Assembly (NCBI RefSeq): GCF_011752975.1
Contig: NZ_VWWP01000007.1
Coordinates: forward strand, 124,001-188,000
DNA length: 64,000 nt
Origin: Chryseobacterium sp. Tr-659
GTDB taxonomy: Bacteria > Bacteroidota > Bacteroidia > Flavobacteriales > Weeksellaceae
Direction: 5' to 3'
Part shown: positions 33,914 to 42,461 of the stretch, in pieces
How positions within the stretch are numbered: position 1 is the stretch's first letter
Layout: each line of letters starts with the position of its first letter
Program-made: the position numbers and the translations under genes
Notes under the pieces: generated by a model
What the model was told of the DNA's origin: nothing
Database searches by the model: none
What the model saw: only the letters and a program-made list of their open reading frames with translations

Positions 33914-36154
33914 TTATGCTTCGTTAGAAGGGGTTTGGTTTTCTGCCGGCTTTTCACCTTGTGGCTTTTGTCCTTCCGGTCTTCTTTGACCTTCTGGTCT
34001 TCCTTGTCCTTCTTGTCTTGGTTTTCCTTCCGGTTTTGGAGGTCTTGGTAAAAGAACTTTACGGGAAAGTTTCATTTTCTTACGATCATCATAACCCATG
34101 AACTTCACTTCTACTTCATCACCTTCAGCATAAGGAACTTTGTCTAAACGAGCCCATTCAATTTCAGAAATGTGAAGAAGCCCTTCTGTTCCTTTAGCAA
34201 TAGCTACGAAAGCTCCGAAATCCATTACTTTTACTACTTTACCTTTGTAAACTTCGCCTACAACCGGTACGAAAGTAATTTCATTGATCTTAGCAATAGC
34301 AGCGTTGATTTTTTCTCTGTCTGTACCTGCAATCTCAATACGTCCGATTTCTCCGATTTCTTCGATAGCAATAACAGTTTCTGTATCTTTCTGCAATTGT
34401 TGGATAATTTTTCCACCAGGTCCGATTACAGCACCAATGAAGTCTTTTGGAATCTCCATTACTACCATTTTCGGAGCGTGAGGTTTCACGTCTGCTCTTG
34501 GCTGAGAAATTGTTTCAGTGATTTTATTTAAGATGTGTAATCTTCCGTCTTTAGCCTGCATTAAAGCTTTCTCCATGATATCCATAGAAAGTCCCTGGAT
34601 CTTAATATCCATCTGACAAGCTGTGATACCGTCTGCAGTACCTGTTACTTTGAAATCCATATCTCCCAGGTGATCTTCATCTCCTAAGATATCGGAAAGT
34701 ACGGTAAATTTACCTGATTTTTTATCAGTGATCAGACCCATAGCAATTCCTGAAACCGGTTTTGTGATCTGAACTCCTGCGTCCATCAATGCTAATGTAC
34801 CTGCACAAACAGTTGCCATTGAAGATGAACCGTTAGATTCAAGGATATCGGAAACAATTCTGATTGTGTATGGGTTTTCTGCAGGAATTACGGCTGTTAA
34901 AGCTCTTTGAGCTAAGTTTCCGTGTCCTACTTCTCTTCTTGAAGTTCCTCTTAAAGGTCTTGCTTCACCTGTAGAGAATGGAGGGAAATTATAATGTAAG
35001 AAGAATCTCTCATCATGCTGCGTGATTACGCTGTCGATCATGTTTGCATCTTTTACAGAACCTAGAGTTACTGCTGTCAAAGACTGAGTTTCTCCTCTTG
35101 TAAATACGGCTGAACCGTGAGCACCCGGAAGGTAATCAACTTCAGACCAGATTGGACGGATCGTTTGAGGATCACGTCCATCAAGACGGATATTGTCTTC
35201 AAGGATCATCTGACGCATAGCTTCTTTCTCTACGTCATGGTAATATACTTTAACGAAAGGAGTTACTCTCGCCAATTCTTCTTCATTTTCAGCATACTGA
35301 GCTAAAAACTCTTCAAGAACCGCTTTGAACTTCTCACCTCTTTCTTCTTTATTGGATGGAGTTTTTGCTACTTCATATACTTTATCATAGCACTCTTTCC
35401 ATACTTTTTCACGAATCTCTTCGTCATGCTCTTCGTGGCTGTATTCTCTTTTAGGGAAAGCTTTTCCTACTTTTTCCGCTAATCTTTCCTGAGCTTCAAT
35501 TTGTTTTTTGATTTCTACGTGAGCGAAGTTGATAGCTTCAATCATTTCCTGCTCGGAAATTTCCTTCATCTCACCTTCAACCATTACGATAGAGTCTTTA
35601 GTAGCTCCTACCATAATATCGATATCAGCTTTCAACAAGTTTTCGTAGCTTGGATTAACAGACATTTGTCCGTCAATTCTTACTACTCTTGCCTCAGACA
35701 TTGGCCCGTTAAAAGGAATATCTGTAATTGCAATAGCAGCAGAAGCGGCAAGACCTGCCAATGCTTCCGGCATTACTTCTTTATCATAAGAGATCAAAGA
35801 GATCATCACCTGTACTTCTGCATGGAAATCTTCAGGGAAAAGAGGACGCAATACTCTGTCCACTAATCTCATTGTAAGCACTTCATCATCAGATGGTTTT
35901 GCTTCTCTACGGAAGAAATTTCCAGGAATTCTTCCTCCTGCATAGAACTTTTCTCTATAATCTACTGTTAATGGTAAAAAGTCTACACCAGGATTTGCTT
36001 CTTTGTTGGCTACAACAGTTGCTAATAGCATTGTTCCGCCACACTTAACCACTACAGATCCGTCAGCCTGCTTAGCCAGCTTTCCCGTTTCAATAGTGAT
36101 CTCCCTGCCATCTGCAAGGGTAATCGTTTCTATAAACGCTTGAGGTATACTCAT
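33914..36154 (-). CDS. pnp: polyribonucleotide nucleotidyltransferase
   Basis: 746 aa. Phosphorolytic 3'-5' exoribonuclease, the PNPase trimer. Two RNase PH domains (residues 10-230 and 310-540, with REKFYAGGRIPGNFFRREAKPSDDE and the second-core motif GTSRREVGHGNLAQRAL), KH domain near 560-615 (IPKDFIGAVIGPGGKIIQQL) and S1 domain near 625-695 (GKVVKVMDFGAFVAI). The C-terminus is a low-complexity tail of Glu-Gly-Gln-Arg-Pro repeats. A perfect -7 box TACCTTTG on the minus strand lies at 36227-36220. Confidence 0.97.
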   Translation of the reverse strand: MSIPQAFIETITLADGREITIETGKLAKQADGSVVVKCGGTMLLATVVANKEANPGVDFLPLTVDYREKFYAGGRIPGNFFRREAKPSDDEVLTMRLVDRVLRPLFPEDFHAEVQVMISLISYDKEVMPEALAGLAASAAIAITDIPFNGPMSEARVVRIDGQMSVNPSYENLLKADIDIMVGATKDSIVMVEGEMKEISEQEMIEAINFAHVEIKKQIEAQERLAEKVGKAFPKREYSHEEHDEEIREKVWKECYDKVYEVAKTPSNKEERGEKFKAVLEEFLAQYAENEEELARVTPFVKVYYHDVEKEAMRQMILEDNIRLDGRDPQTIRPIWSEVDYLPGAHGSAVFTRGETQSLTAVTLGSVKDANMIDSVITQHDERFFLHYNFPPFSTGEARPLRGTSRREVGHGNLAQRALTAVIPAENPYTIRIVSDILESNGSSSMATVCAGTLALMDAGVQITKPVSGIAMGLITDKKSGKFTVLSDILGDEDHLGDMDFKVTGTADGITACQMDIKIQGLSMDIMEKALMQAKDGRLHILNKITETISQPRADVKPHAPKMVVMEIPKDFIGAVIGPGGKIIQQLQKDTETVIAIEEIGEIGRIEIAGTDREKINAAIAKINEITFVPVVGEVYKGKVVKVMDFGAFVAIAKGTEGLLHISEIEWARLDKVPYAEGDEVEVKFMGYDDRKKMKLSRKVLLPRPPKPEGKPRQEGQGRPEGQRRPEGQKPQGEKPAENQTPSNEA

Positions 36155-36575
36155 AAATTTGCTTCTTTATACTCCGTATTGAGTATGATTAATATTTAAA
36201 CTCTTTAAATTTTCGTTTGCAAAGGTAACGTATAATAATGATATATTAAATTTTTCGTTTGCATAAATAGGCTCTTAAAATACAAAAAATTGGCTATCAG
36301 TTGATGAAAGAATCAAAAATCACCATCATTATTCATAATTTGTAAAAATAAAAAACAGTTTTTTAAAGATAATGCATTGAAAAATCCTCGTGTTTTTGTA
36401 TTATTGTCTCAAAAAATGAAAATAATATTTCAATCTGAAAAAAAGTATACATTTCATTATAAAAATCATTAAAATAATTGCAAAAACATAGGTTGATCCC
36501 TATATTTGCCCTACTTCACCAAATACAATGCTGTAGGCAAAAAAGCTAAGGCCTCGTCCTTAACACAATAAATAA
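36155..36575. other. divergent promoter region of pnp and the sugar transporter gene
   Basis: The minus strand has TACCTTTG (36227-36220) for pnp. The plus strand has TTG (36478-36480), 20 bases, then TATATTTG (36501-36508), a perfect consensus promoter for the sugar transporter. A short hairpin TAAGG-CCTCGT-CCTTA (36547-36562) lies in the transporter leader. Nothing else is evident. Confidence 0.65.
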
Positions 36576-38003
36576 ATGTTTATGATTAATAAAGAAGTAC
36601 AATCACCAGGCAGGAATTATACGGTTCCATTGATTACCATCACCCTGCTGTTTTTTATGTGGGGATTCATCACCTGTATGAATGATATCCTGATCCCTTA
36701 TCTGAAGCAACTTTTCAAGCTTACCTTTTTCGAATCTATGCTGGTACAGTTCTGTTTTTTCGGAGCTTACTTTATAGGATCGCTTATCTATTTCCTGATC
36801 TCTATTTCCAAGGGAGATCCAATTAATAAATTAGGGTATAAGAAAGGAATTTTATTCGGAATCTTTCTTGCGGCTTTTGGCTGTATTTTATTCTATCCGG
36901 CGGCTACGTTTTCTTATTACCCGTTGTTTTTAGGAGCTTTATTCATTCTGGGACTGGGTTTCACTGTATTACAGATTACCGCCAATGCTTATGTTTCATT
37001 ACTTGGAAGTGAAGAATCCGCTTCCAGCCGTTTGAATATGACCCAGGCTTTTAATGCTTTCGGAACTACAATTGCACCGGTATTGGGGGGCCACCTTATT
37101 TTTGAATTTTTCTCTGCTCCTGACGGATCATTCAGCGCTGTGGCTACAAGAATTCCATATCTGATTTTTGCTGGGATTCTTTTACTGGTTGCTTTATTGA
37201 TCTCAAGGGTAAAGCTTCCGTCATTCCAGATGGGAGGAGAAGAGGTTGTAAAAGGCTGGGGTGCTCTTGAATTCAATCATCTGAAATTTGGAGTATTTAC
37301 CATGTTCTGCTATGTAGGCGGAGAAGTTGCTGTGGGAAGTTTTATCATCAGCTTTCTGGAACAGCCACAAATTATGGGCTTTAACGAAATCATCAGTAAG
37401 AATTACCTTTCACTGTATTGGGGAGGAGCTATGATCGGGCGTTTCCTTGGGGCTATATCATTAAATCAGTCATTAAGCCAGGATAAGAAAGCAATCTATA
37501 TGCTGGGTGCGGCAGGGGCGGTTTTCCTTGTTATCTTCAGCATCGTGAATCTTACTTTCTCTCAGATCAGCTTTTTCCTTGTATTTATTGTTCTGAACTT
37601 CATCGCCTTCTTCATAGGTAAAGCAGCTCCTGCAAGAACGTTATCAATTTTCGCAGCGATCAATGTTGCATTATTGATTTCCGCTATGGTCAACCATGGT
37701 GAACTGGCCATGTATAGTATTTTAGGTATTGGAATTTTCAACTCTATCATGTTCTCCAATATTTATACACTGGCTATTTCAGGTTTGGGGAAATATACCA
37801 GCCAGGGATCTTCTTTGGTGGTAATGGCAATTTTAGGAGGAGCAATTGTTCCTATTTTCCAGGGATATCTTGCAGATCAGTTTGGGGTACAGCATTCATT
37901 TATCATTCCTGTATTCTGCTATCTGGTGATTCTCATCTTTGGGGTTTACTGTACCAAATATCTTAAACATGTAGAAGCTACAGAGACTAAATCAGGCCAC
38001 TAA
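36576..38003 (+). CDS. FucP-family sugar:H+ symporter
   Basis: 475 aa, twelve predicted membrane helices. Major facilitator of the FHS family (fucose, glucose or galactose uptake). LLFFMWGFITCMNDILIPYLKQ near residue 27 and LGFTVLQITANAYVSLLG near 130 are family motifs, and NMTQAFNAFGTTIAPVLGG supports it. Sugar specificity cannot be decided. Two ATGs (36576, 36582) are possible starts. It is monocistronic, with a consensus promoter and a strong terminator. Confidence 0.9.
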   Translation: MFMINKEVQSPGRNYTVPLITITLLFFMWGFITCMNDILIPYLKQLFKLTFFESMLVQFCFFGAYFIGSLIYFLISISKGDPINKLGYKKGILFGIFLAAFGCILFYPAATFSYYPLFLGALFILGLGFTVLQITANAYVSLLGSEESASSRLNMTQAFNAFGTTIAPVLGGHLIFEFFSAPDGSFSAVATRIPYLIFAGILLLVALLISRVKLPSFQMGGEEVVKGWGALEFNHLKFGVFTMFCYVGGEVAVGSFIISFLEQPQIMGFNEIISKNYLSLYWGGAMIGRFLGAISLNQSLSQDKKAIYMLGAAGAVFLVIFSIVNLTFSQISFFLVFIVLNFIAFFIGKAAPARTLSIFAAINVALLISAMVNHGELAMYSILGIGIFNSIMFSNIYTLAISGLGKYTSQGSSLVVMAILGGAIVPIFQGYLADQFGVQHSFIIPVFCYLVILIFGVYCTKYLKHVEATETKSGH

Positions 38004-38026
38004 CAATCATTACGAAAATAGTATAT

Positions 38027-38060
38027 AACCGGAATATCTTTGATATTCCGGTTTTTTTTC
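38027..38060 (+). terminator. terminator of the sugar transporter gene
   Basis: AACCGGAATATC pairs with GATATTCCGGTT (12 bp) around TTT, followed by eight T. Confidence 0.9.
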
Positions 38061-38131
38061 ATAAATTTTAATCCGTAACTTTTTTTATTAAAAAAGAGAC
38101 TCATCTGATAAGATCATTAAAGCCTATTCTC

Positions 38132-38491
38132 ATGAAATTGCAGTTAAAACTTGAATATGCAGCATTTCTTCTATTAGGAATTCTTGCTTTTGCTCAAACA
38201 GAATATTCATGGTGGTGGTTTGCAGGCCTCTTTTTTGCGCCTGATATTTCCATGCTGGGATATACCATTAATAATAAGGTAGGAGCTTTTTTCTATAATC
38301 TCTTTCATCATTTTGGAGCAGCCATTATTGTTTATCTTGCCGGAACAGCTTTATCCCTACCCTATTTACAGATGATTGGAGCTATCTTATTTTCTCATTC
38401 TGCCTTTGATCGGATTTTGGGTTATGGATTGAAGTATCCGGACAGCTTTAAGAATACACACTTGGGGAAGATTGGAAAGAATGCGGAGTAA
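38132..38491 (+). CDS. DUF4260 membrane protein
   Basis: 119 aa, about three to four membrane helices. EYSWWWFAGLFFAPDISMLGY and HSAFDRILGYGLKYPDSFKNTHLG are the conserved DUF4260 segments. Function unknown. Confidence 0.85.
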   Translation: MKLQLKLEYAAFLLLGILAFAQTEYSWWWFAGLFFAPDISMLGYTINNKVGAFFYNLFHHFGAAIIVYLAGTALSLPYLQMIGAILFSHSAFDRILGYGLKYPDSFKNTHLGKIGKNAE

Positions 38492-38514
38492 TTGTTACCT
38501 GCTATCAACTGCCC

Positions 38515-38563
38515 GTCAAAAATTCTTTGAATATTAACCACTTCTCCGGAGGATGGGTATTTT
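38515..38563 (+). repeat. dispersed intergenic repeat, copy C (diverged)
   Basis: GTCAAAAATTCTTTGAAT followed by ACCACTTCTCCGGAGGA. Same order of motifs as copy B at 19565 but shorter and more diverged. Confidence 0.45.
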
Positions 38564-38591
38564 TGTGACTTTTGTGGTTACATTAAAAATA

Positions 38592-38622
38592 AAAAAGCAA
38601 CCTCTTTCGAAGTTGCTTTTTA
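38592..38622. terminator. terminator between the DUF4260 gene and rpsO
   Basis: AAAAGCAAC (38593-38601) pairs with GTTGCTTTT (38612-38620) and has A and T runs on either side, so it can serve both convergent genes. Confidence 0.75.
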
Positions 38623-38641
38623 TTTTGAAAATCTTTATAGA

Positions 38642-38911
38642 TTATTTTCTTAAACCTAGTTCAGCAATAATTGCTCTATATCTTGCGATATCTTTGTTTT
38701 TAAGGTAATCTAGTAAGCTTTTTCTCTTACCTACCAATTTCACTAGAGATCTCTCTGTGTTGAAATCATGACGGTTAGCCTTTAAGTGCTGAGATAAGTG
38801 ATTGATTCTGAAAGTGAAAAGTGCAATTTGCCCTTCAGCACTTCCTGTGTCTTGTGCAGATTTTCCGTGTTTTGCGAAAATTTCCTGCTTTTTGTCTGTT
38901 GTTAAGTACAT
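38642..38911 (-). CDS. rpsO: 30S ribosomal protein S15
   Basis: 89 aa, the standard length. TGSAEGQIALFTFRINHLSQHLK and HDFNTERSLVKLVGKRKSLLDYL are diagnostic of S15, which binds 16S rRNA helices 20-22. A -7 box TAATTTTG on the minus strand (38954-38947) lies 36 bases upstream. Here rpsO is not next to pnp, whereas the two are adjacent in E. coli; pnp lies 2.5 kb away. Confidence 0.98.
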   Translation of the reverse strand: MYLTTDKKQEIFAKHGKSAQDTGSAEGQIALFTFRINHLSQHLKANRHDFNTERSLVKLVGKRKSLLDYLKNKDIARYRAIIAELGLRK

Positions 38912-39085
38912 TCCAATATTGTTTAATGATTATTATGTAACGGGTGCAAAATTACGACTTATTTTTGATTCTGCAAACATTATTGATTTCATAAATCAAA
39001 TTTGATAGAAAAAAATGTTAAAAATTTCTTAATAAATTTTATGCATTCCAACGAAAAGGCAGTAATTTTGCATTCGAAATTACAA

Positions 39086-39634
39086 ATGAAAAAAATTATA
39101 TTTTTTACAGCGGTCACTACTTTTTTATTCATCGGCTTTACTTCGGTAAAAGCTCAGAGAAATGCTGATGATAAAGTAAAAAAAGTCCTATACTTCAATC
39201 CTGAGGTAGAACCTGATATTGATGAAATAAAGGATCCCACCAATAACGCCTTTTTTGATGCTGTTTCCGATAACTTCAGCGGAAGAAGAAATAAAATGCT
39301 TCGTGCAGAAGTTCAGGTACCTTATGACAGCATAGATAAACAAACCATTGTAGATTACTGTGTTAATAACGATGCTGATTTTGCTATTGTTTCCAAAGTG
39401 AGATATTTCAAAGTGGGGCTTGGGAAATATGTTTTCTCCAATCAGGTTGTTGTGAGTATGAAACTTTTTGGTGCCGATGGAAATCTTGTTACAGAATCAG
39501 ATCATGATACGTACAGAAAAAATATGCGTCTTTTAGGATCTACCGTTAATTCCATTAAAATAGGTACGGAAGGAGCTATGAAAGGCATCCTTAAAAAGCT
39601 TAGAAAATTAAAACCAACAGAAACGGAACTTTAG
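39086..39634 (+). CDS. secreted protein of unknown function
   Basis: 182 aa from ATG 39086; upstream in-frame starts at 39002 and 39041 would precede the signal peptide MKKIIFFTAVTTFLFIGFTSVKA. The mature chain contains DADFAIVSKVRYFKVGLGKYVFSNQVVVSMKLF, suggesting an alternating beta domain. It resembles lipoprotein-like domains that bind other envelope proteins, but I cannot name a family. It is monocistronic. Confidence 0.7.
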   Translation: MKKIIFFTAVTTFLFIGFTSVKAQRNADDKVKKVLYFNPEVEPDIDEIKDPTNNAFFDAVSDNFSGRRNKMLRAEVQVPYDSIDKQTIVDYCVNNDADFAIVSKVRYFKVGLGKYVFSNQVVVSMKLFGADGNLVTESDHDTYRKNMRLLGSTVNSIKIGTEGAMKGILKKLRKLKPTETEL

Positions 39635-39816
39635 TTAAAATAATGAAAGTCGGTTTTGCTTTCCAGATTAATTCTCAATGAGTCTGATGATGTAAACTGA
39701 TACTCTTTATTATTCTTTCTTTTGTTTTTCATAGACCATTCCCTGCTATTCATTTCTATTTTACAGACTATCTGAACGAACTTCATTAGTTTAGCTTTAC
39801 ATTAAATCTAATCATT

Positions 39817-39966
39817 ATGAAGAATCTAAAAAAACTTAGCAGAAACAATCTGAAAGGGATCTCAGGAAGTATTATACGCCTCCAAAAATGTCAATACCAT
39901 TTTGAATGCCCCGGAGGTTCATGCTGCCATAGAGCATGTGTAAGTTATCCTTGCCCTGAGCTATAA
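39817..39966 (+). CDS. double-glycine-type Cys-rich peptide 1
   Basis: 49 aa: leader MKNLKKLSRNNLKGISGS, then a core with five Cys including ECPGGSCC and YPCPEL. The leader matches the conserved N-terminus of bacteriocin-like peptides of Chryseobacterium, though the usual GG is GS here. A terminator follows. No modification enzyme or transporter gene is adjacent. Confidence 0.8.
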   Translation: MKNLKKLSRNNLKGISGSIIRLQKCQYHFECPGGSCCHRACVSYPCPEL

Positions 39967-39984
39967 AATTCCGTATTAAAATGC

Positions 39985-40016
39985 AAAGCGCTTGTTGTAT
40001 AAAACAGGTGCTTTTT
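39985..40016 (+). terminator. terminator after peptide 1
   Basis: AAAGCGCTTGTT pairs with AACAGGTGCTTT (12 bp including G-T pairs), followed by T5. Confidence 0.75.
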
Positions 40017-40030
40017 CTTTTTAACGAACA

Positions 40031-40122
40031 CAACTACCTGATTAACAATTAAATATTTTCACCAATTAATGAATAATATAAAAATATTTATTATATTAGT
40101 ATAACATTAAAATCTAAATCAC
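40031..40122 (+). repeat. upstream unit of peptide 2 (duplicated)
   Basis: About 90 bases that recur before peptide 4 at 40512-40603; conserved blocks include AAATATTTTCACC, AATGAATAATAT and AAATATTTATTAT. It probably contains the promoter of each peptide gene, and shows that a promoter-gene unit was duplicated. Confidence 0.65.
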
Positions 40123-40263
40123 ATGAAAAATCTAAAGAAACTCAGCAGAGAAAAAGCAAAACAAATTAACGGAGGAGCTATTGAAGGATGCAGTGAAAGT
40201 AATCCTTGTACGGCTGGATGGTGCTGTTTTGGCATCTGTTCTCCTTTCATTTGCCTGGAATAA
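40123..40263 (+). CDS. double-glycine-type Cys-rich peptide 2
   Basis: 46 aa: leader MKNLKKLSREKAKQINGG ending in GG, then core AIEGCSESNPCTAGWCCFGI and a C-terminus with two more Cys (six in all). The leader and spacing of the CC pair are shared with peptide 4. Confidence 0.8.
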   Translation: MKNLKKLSREKAKQINGGAIEGCSESNPCTAGWCCFGICSPFICLE

Positions 40264-40296
40264 AAAAATTATATCAACCTATTTAAACTTATGATT

Positions 40297-40449
40297 ATGA
40301 AAAATTCAAATTTTAAGAAACTCAGCAGACAAGAGCAAAAAGAAATTAAGGGTAACGGAATTATTAGAGGCTGTACAGAACATTTTGAATGCCCGGGTGG
40401 TTCATGCTGCCGAAACAGATGTGTTTTGTATCCATGTCCTTTGGAATAA
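40297..40449 (+). CDS. double-glycine-type Cys-rich peptide 3
   Basis: 50 aa from ATG 40297 (ATG 40291 is also in frame). Leader MKNSNFKKLSRQEQKEIKGN and a core with HFECPGGSCC and YPCPLE, closely matching peptide 1. It is 33 bases after peptide 2. Confidence 0.78.
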   Translation: MKNSNFKKLSRQEQKEIKGNGIIRGCTEHFECPGGSCCRNRCVLYPCPLE

Positions 40450-40469
40450 TTCAGAAAAAAATATCAGCC

Positions 40470-40499
40470 AACACCTGTTTTCTACAGGTGTTTTTTTTA
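40470..40499 (+). terminator. terminator after peptide 3
   Basis: AACACCTGT pairs with ACAGGTGTT around TTTCT, followed by a T8 run. Confidence 0.85.
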
Positions 40500-40511
40500 A
40501 ACAACATTCAA

Positions 40512-40603
40512 TAAAGTACTGATTCATAATCAAATATTTTCACCGGATAATGAATAATATGAAAATATTTATTATTTTAGTTCAACATTAAAACTTAAAA
40601 CAT
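40512..40603 (+). repeat. upstream unit of peptide 4 (duplicated)
   Basis: Second copy of the 40031-40122 unit, with scattered substitutions. Confidence 0.65.
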
Positions 40604-40750
40604 ATGAAAAATTTAAAGAAACTCAGTAGAGAAAAAGCAAAACAGATTAATGGTGGTATAGGACCTACAAAATGCAGCGAAACAAGACCTTGTTTTATTG
40701 GATTCTGTTGTAGAGGTGCATGTATGGAGTATGCATGTATTGAAGATTAG
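40604..40750 (+). CDS. double-glycine-type Cys-rich peptide 4
   Basis: 48 aa: leader MKNLKKLSREKAKQINGG, identical to that of peptide 2, then a diverged six-Cys core with PCFIGFCCRGAC. Identical leaders with different cores are typical of diversifying secreted peptides. Confidence 0.8.
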   Translation: MKNLKKLSREKAKQINGGIGPTKCSETRPCFIGFCCRGACMEYACIED

Positions 40751-40785
40751 TAAGAAATTTTTTAATCTTATTACAATTAATCATC

Positions 40786-40947
40786 ATGAAAAATTCAAAT
40801 CTAAAAAAACTCAACAGACAGGAACAAAGAGGAATAAACGGAGGTGCAATAAAGAAATGCGGTGACGATTCGGATTGCGGACCTTACAATTGCTGCACAA
40901 ACAGTGTCTGCACATACATTCCTACTTCAGAATGTGGACCAATTTAA
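40786..40947 (+). CDS. double-glycine-type Cys-rich peptide 5
   Basis: 53 aa: leader MKNSNLKKLNRQEQRGINGG, then a core with CGDDSDCGPYNCC and a longer C-terminus; six Cys. It starts 35 bases after peptide 4 and is followed by a terminator, so 4 and 5 form one transcript. Confidence 0.78.
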   Translation: MKNSNLKKLNRQEQRGINGGAIKKCGDDSDCGPYNCCTNSVCTYIPTSECGPI

Positions 40948-40980
40948 AAAAATATTGGAATTTTAAAATTTAATTTTTTG

Positions 40981-41007
40981 AACATCCGTTTCGGCGGATG
41001 TTTTTTG
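40981..41007 (+). terminator. terminator after peptide 5
   Basis: AACATCCG pairs with CGGATGTT around a six-base loop, followed by a T6 run. Confidence 0.85.
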
Positions 41008-41058
41008 TTCTTATTATGAAGCACTAAACTTTAATTAATCCTTAATTTTGTCAGTTTA

Positions 41059-41090
41059 TTGCTTAGTCTTAAAAATTTGAATTATTTTTG
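41059..41090 (+). promoter_or_regulatory. mgtE promoter
   Basis: TTG at 41059-41061, 21 bases, then TATTTTTG (41083-41090), a perfect Bacteroidota promoter. It excludes the TTG at 41059 as a start codon. Confidence 0.7.
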
Positions 41091-41112
41091 CATATCCAAA
41101 AAATTTCACGTT

Positions 41113-42435
41113 TTGAATTCTAGAGACGAACTTATCTTCAACCCTGCCGATATTGCCGAAACTCTCAGTGAACTTCCTGCTGATGAGAGGCTACTCGCGT
41201 TCCTGAAAGTTCCGAAAGAATACAAAGCTGAAGTTTTCTCACATCTGGATCCTGATTTCCAGGAAGATACCATCAGAAGTATTGGAAGCGATGAAGTTTC
41301 CGAGATCCTGAATGCAATGACTCCGGATGACAGAACTGCCCTTTTCGAGGATTTTCCGGATGAACTGATCAAATACTCTATCAATCATCTTAATCCGCAG
41401 GAAAGAAGAATTGCCTTAAAACTTCTTGGTTATAATTCCGATTCTATTGCCCGTCTGATGACTCCATATTATATTCAGATCCGTAAGGAATGGACTGTAA
41501 AAAGATGTCTTCAACAAATTAAAAAGGTAGGAAGAAGAGTGGAAACCATGAACTACCTATATGTTGTAGATGAAAGGAACCGCCTGATTGATGACCTTGC
41601 TATCGGAACTTTATTACTGGAAGAGGAAGATACGCTGGTTTCTGATATTACAGACAATCATTTCGTTGCGATTACTACTACAACCTCCAAAGAAGATGCG
41701 GTAACCTATTTCGAAAAATATGACCGAGGCGCCCTTCCTATTATTACAGAAGCCGGTGTCCTGGTAGGAATTGTAACTATTGACGACATTCTCGATCAGA
41801 TTGAACAACAAAACACGGAAGATATCCAGAAATTCGGGGGATTGGAAGCACTAGACCTTCCCTACACCCAAACTTCATGGACTGAAATGATTAAGAAAAG
41901 AGCGACCTGGCTGATCATTTTATTTGTTTCGGAAATGCTGACCGCTTCAGCAATGGGATATTTCGATAAAGAGATTCAGAAGGCTGTTGTACTCGCATTA
42001 TTTGTTCCTTTAATCATCTCCAGCGGGGGAAATTCGGGATCGCAAGCTGCCACATTGATTATCCGTGCCATGGCACTTCAGGAAATCAATCTTAAAGACT
42101 GGTGGTATGTTATGAGAAAGGAAATCATCTCCGGATTATGTCTCGGAGCTATTTTGGGGGTTATCGGGTTTATAAGAATTATGCTTTGGCAGCAAATTGG
42201 TCTTTTTGATTACGGCCAATACTGGGTTTACGTAGGATTAAGTGTTTCTGTTTCCCTGATTGCGATTGTACTTTGGGGAACTTTATCAGGTTCTATGATT
42301 CCGTTTGTCTTAAAAAGATTAAATCTGGACCCTGCTACTTCTTCTGCTCCATTTGTCGCAACATTGGTGGATGTTACCGGACTTATTATTTATTTTACAG
42401 TAGCCGGACTTTTCTTAACCGGAAAACTTTTGTAA
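41113..42435 (+). CDS. mgtE: magnesium transporter MgtE
   Basis: 440 aa from the in-frame TTG at 41113 (LNSRDELIF); no ATG lies near, and the upstream TTG is inside the promoter. N-terminal MgtE domain (LNPADIAE-like repeats LPADERLLAFL, TPDDRTALFEDFPDEL), two CBS domains (about 120-235, ending GVLVGIVTIDDILDQIEQQ) and five membrane helices (about 275-440) with the pore motif PLIISSGGNSGSQAATLIIRA. Mg2+-gated channel of the inner membrane. Confidence 0.93.
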   Translation: MNSRDELIFNPADIAETLSELPADERLLAFLKVPKEYKAEVFSHLDPDFQEDTIRSIGSDEVSEILNAMTPDDRTALFEDFPDELIKYSINHLNPQERRIALKLLGYNSDSIARLMTPYYIQIRKEWTVKRCLQQIKKVGRRVETMNYLYVVDERNRLIDDLAIGTLLLEEEDTLVSDITDNHFVAITTTTSKEDAVTYFEKYDRGALPIITEAGVLVGIVTIDDILDQIEQQNTEDIQKFGGLEALDLPYTQTSWTEMIKKRATWLIILFVSEMLTASAMGYFDKEIQKAVVLALFVPLIISSGGNSGSQAATLIIRAMALQEINLKDWWYVMRKEIISGLCLGAILGVIGFIRIMLWQQIGLFDYGQYWVYVGLSVSVSLIAIVLWGTLSGSMIPFVLKRLNLDPATSSAPFVATLVDVTGLIIYFTVAGLFLTGKLL

Positions 42436-42461
42436 TTTTAGGCATCCTCTAAAATGCCAAT

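Noticed and set aside
41059..41115. TTG at 41059 as mgtE start
   Set aside because: It coincides with the -33 element of a perfect promoter, so the start must lie downstream; 41113 is used.
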